A stretch of 6,693 nucleotides of DNA, taken from contig JAPLGY010000549.1 of NCBI GenBank assembly GCA_026389955.1, forward strand, positions 1 through 6,693. The letters run 5' to 3'. Source of the stretch: Caldilinea sp. (lineage in GTDB: Bacteria; Chloroflexota; Anaerolineae; Caldilineales; Caldilineaceae). Numbering within the stretch: the stretch's first letter is position 1; the number at the start of each line of letters is the position of its first letter. Below the pieces are notes generated by a model. The model searched no databases and was not told where the DNA came from. It saw only the letters and a program-made list of their open reading frames with translations. A program made the translations under genes and the position numbers. This document shows, one piece after another, positions 5,001 to 6,693 of the stretch.

Positions 5001-6693
5001 GCGGGCGTCAAATCGTTGTTGTCGGCGATACCCGTCAGATGCCTCCCTCAGATTTTTTTAGTCGTGAAATAGAAACCGAAGAAGAAGAGATCACGACAGA
5101 CATCGACAGCATCCTCAATTTGTTTTGTGCCAGTGGTTGTCGCGAACGTTACCTGCGCTGGCATTACCGCAGCCGACACGAATCTCTGATTGCAGTGTCC
5201 AACGCAGAGTTCTACAATCACCGCCTGGTGATTTTTCCTTCTGCAGGAACCAATCCCCAGGCAACCGGTCTGAAATTTCATCATCTGCCTGATGCTGTCT
5301 ATGACCGTGGGAAAACGCGCACCAATCTACAGGAAGCCCGTGCGATTGCACAGGCGGTCAATGCCCACGCAGAAAAACACCCTGATTTATCTCTGGGTGT
5401 AGTTGCCTTCAGCGTAGCACAACGCGATCTGATCCAGATGGAAGTAGAAAAATTGCGGCGCCACAACAATGCTTTTGAAGAATTTATGACCAAGTTGAAT
5501 GCAAAAGAACCTTTCTTCGTCAAAAATTTGGAGAATGTCCAGGGCGACGAACGCGATGTGATCCTCATCAGCATTGGATATGGGCGCGATGAACATGGCC
5601 GCATTGCCAAAGATTTTGGGCCGATCAATCGGTCTGGCGGCGAACGCCGCTTGAATGTTTTGATAACTCGTGCCAAATTGAGCATGGAGGTATTTTGTAA
5701 TTTTCGTGCCGAAGATCTGGATCTCGATGCCACGGCAAAACATGGGGCTCATGCCTTGAAAAATTTTCTCCATTACGCTGAAAAACGGATCTTGCCGACA
5801 ACCAAACAGACCGGAAATCCCCCAGATTCAGTATTCGAACAAGAGGTATTGGTTGCTTTGGCGGAGCGTGGTTATCAACTAGAACCGCAGGTAGGAGCTG
5901 CTGGTTATTTTATCGATATAGCCGTCAAAGACCCAGAACATCCTGGAAGGTATGTACTTGCCATCGAATGTGACGGTGCAAATTATCACAGCGCACGATC
6001 GGCCAGAGATCGGGACCGTCTGCGCCAGGGAGTACTCGAATCATTGGGCTGGAAATTTCACCGCATCTGGAGCACAGACTGGTTCCGCAATCCAGACAAA
6101 GAAATCGAACGAGCGATTGTCGCGATCGAGGAGGCTCGCAAAAATCTTCCAACCTACCTCACCGATGCTCCATCGACCACTGCCTTGACCCCGCTCTCTC
6201 CTTTACAAGACGTGGGACAGCCCCCAGCGACATCTGCACACGCTGTGGCCCCGTACCGTAAAGCTCAGCTGACTGTTGGCTCTACGCAACATCAAGAATT
6301 GCATCTGATTTCACCCTTGCTGCTCGCGCAACAAATCAAGCAGATCGTAGAGATCGAAGCACCTGTGCACGAATCGGAGATGACACGACGTCTGCTCGAA
6401 TGTTATGGAGTCAATCGATCCGGACACCGCATTGCCGCTACCATTGCAGAGGCTGTGCAGGTCGGGACAGCCAAGGGACTCTTTTATGCCTTGAATGGCT
6501 TTTTGTATGTCGACCAGCGACGAAACGCCAAGGTACGCAGCAGGGCGGAACTGAATCCCACCGAGCGCAAGATAGAGTGGGTGGCTCCTGAAGAAATAGA
6601 TGAGGCAATTCTCGATGTTGTCCGCATCGGTCTCTCTCACCCGATGGAAGATGCCATTACCGATGCAGCAGAACGGCTCGGTTTTGGACGGAT
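2003..6693 (+). CDS. DUF4011 / SF1 helicase / Vsr-like nuclease / DUF3320 fusion protein (3' end beyond window)
   Basis: Predicted cytoplasmic ATP-driven nucleic-acid helicase fused to a nuclease, of a type linked to anti-phage or anti-plasmid defence. The frame is open for 1563 codons and leaves the window. DUF4011 comes first: ELLDIGLRNNMLNFR (16-30), a hydrophilic insert (about 68-122), then ERGANTLFLALGFLHW (150-165) and IAPLLLVPV (176-184). UPF1-like SF1 motifs follow: Q-type glutamines near 336-338, Walker A GPPGTGKS (353-360), motif Ia near 376-390, Walker B VIFDEASQ (981-988), VGDTRQMPPS (1007-1016), WHYRSRH (1053-1059), VQGDERD (1179-1185) and RLNVLITRAK (1216-1225). Residues about 400-960 between Ia and II are a long, mostly helical, Gln/Leu-rich insertion. 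The Vsr/MTES_1575-like nuclease spans about 1276-1367, with E1279/E1281, D1305, E1322-C-D1324, H1329, a RDRDRLRQ segment (1335-1342) and WSTDWF (1356-1361). A Pro/Thr/Ala linker leads to DUF3320 (about 1443-1490) and a tail with WVAPEEIDEAIL (1526-1537). From the usual ending of the family I infer only a few dozen residues are missing. No lesion is visible. Domain calls are sure; the defence role is inferred from the family. Confidence 0.92.
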   Translation, partial: MSDPQIDTKLLSIRKELLDIGLRNNMLNFRQTTKQLRVVDELSEEILNTLYQQAKPMIFAADSPKQALLPNRSDPAGKDNQTQAATSQPVEKLADVEPPTRSDPRPSSRGTAEQTRRQRVENRLQTKLSEEVLFQTLLKIHTEAELFLQERGANTLFLALGFLHWREAASSSKECIAPLLLVPVTLKRRPNKDVFQLEYNGDDLVQNLSLAARLKTDFGLELPQYGVDQSVDAEEMPPLKNFFEAVQACIHRQTNWFVDPNEIFLGFFSFSKFLMFNDLDPAIWPASKQPADHPILRRLLNQEMGNELSAYAEDVHIDTVPTAGMLRFVKDADSSQTQAILEVQAGRNLIIQGPPGTGKSQTITNIVAECLAQNKTVLFVAEKMAALEVVKRRLDETRLGDAVLELHSHRATKQSVLKELTRTLDQEPPKSPDDLGDRNLLVQMQEQLNNYCQAVNQPIMQSRQSFVSALGHYQQLRREYPQLKTLNFEPLKEWSHTEYTQYRGLAEELAKQQQELDIPSTHLFWRTTLESFSPLENEKISGLLDQGANRLRRVAEIAAQLAETVGLTHLVALADVPVISGVARRALEAPVLDGILITAPEWRRQRASIHELIVAGQTMALLRVRYAHLSIELVDSSDLLAIRQHLNQGKETWLRTFSVKYHRARNQLQRLYKIDLPKNDQDCIDLIDDLLQFQQQKKIYDRFAALGSALFAMHWNQEHSDWALLSRLNDWIGGLYDDLTQTDIPHAVLDFLAHPSSSDIAQLTTWIETAEQEYVEIDKILTKILQQLHLSQSYPMDQMTGQPLQSLQMLLVDWQAQLNRLYPLIRFKQLSQKLAQAGLNDLVRDAENGFVSGNDIVHVLDLTWYGGLVNFAYNNIDVIRRFDRIQQHLTLDRFRTLDLRSLENAQAELAHIVQKRISQSTSNKEMELLHRELNKKRRQISIRQLMKGAGRAIQQIKPVFMMSPMSIANFLPPGQLEFDIVIFDEASQVKAVDALGALLRGRQIVVVGDTRQMPPSDFFSREIETEEEEITTDIDSILNLFCASGCRERYLRWHYRSRHESLIAVSNAEFYNHRLVIFPSAGTNPQATGLKFHHLPDAVYDRGKTRTNLQEARAIAQAVNAHAEKHPDLSLGVVAFSVAQRDLIQMEVEKLRRHNNAFEEFMTKLNAKEPFFVKNLENVQGDERDVILISIGYGRDEHGRIAKDFGPINRSGGERRLNVLITRAKLSMEVFCNFRAEDLDLDATAKHGAHALKNFLHYAEKRILPTTKQTGNPPDSVFEQEVLVALAERGYQLEPQVGAAGYFIDIAVKDPEHPGRYVLAIECDGANYHSARSARDRDRLRQGVLESLGWKFHRIWSTDWFRNPDKEIERAIVAIEEARKNLPTYLTDAPSTTALTPLSPLQDVGQPPATSAHAVAPYRKAQLTVGSTQHQELHLISPLLLAQQIKQIVEIEAPVHESEMTRRLLECYGVNRSGHRIAATIAEAVQVGTAKGLFYALNGFLYVDQRRNAKVRSRAELNPTERKIEWVAPEEIDEAILDVVRIGLSHPMEDAITDAAERLGFGR

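Noticed and set aside
1..6693. CRISPR array or regularly spaced repeats
   Set aside because: No repeat of 20 bases or more recurs at regular spacing; the only longer repeat pair is the inverted one at 440-605.

Overview
The window holds one long, almost complete gene on the + strand (2003 to the right edge). It lies downstream of about 2 kb of decayed, largely non-coding DNA. No rRNA, tRNA or taxonomic marker is present. Base composition is balanced and codon use mixed. The organism is a bacterium, but the phylum cannot be fixed from this sequence.

Left part (1-806): no gene I can support. It contains a 174-bp MITE-like element (440-613) with 18-bp inverted repeats and a 9-10 bp flanking direct repeat, and a possible minus-strand promoter (386-412). 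Middle part (807-1655): two gene remnants facing each other. A galactose-mutarotase/aldose-1-epimerase-like pseudogene on + has an early stop codon, an internal frame-shifting deletion and a lost 3' end. About 35 residues survive from the C-terminus of a short-chain dehydrogenase/reductase (SDR) on the minus strand. They look like leftovers of a sugar-metabolism locus. An intergenic stretch follows (1656-2002) with an imperfect inverted repeat, a plausible promoter and a ribosome binding site.

Right part (2003-6693): at least 1563 codons of a multidomain protein. The order is DUF4011, SF1 (UPF1-like) helicase split by a long helical insertion, a Vsr/MTES_1575-like nuclease, and DUF3320. All helicase motifs and the putative nuclease residues are intact, and only a short C-terminal tail is cut off by the window. 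Proteins of this architecture belong to the anti-phage/anti-plasmid defence repertoire of bacteria. The surroundings (mobile-element relic, dead metabolic genes, own promoter) fit an accessory or defence-island setting. Whether partner genes follow downstream cannot be seen.
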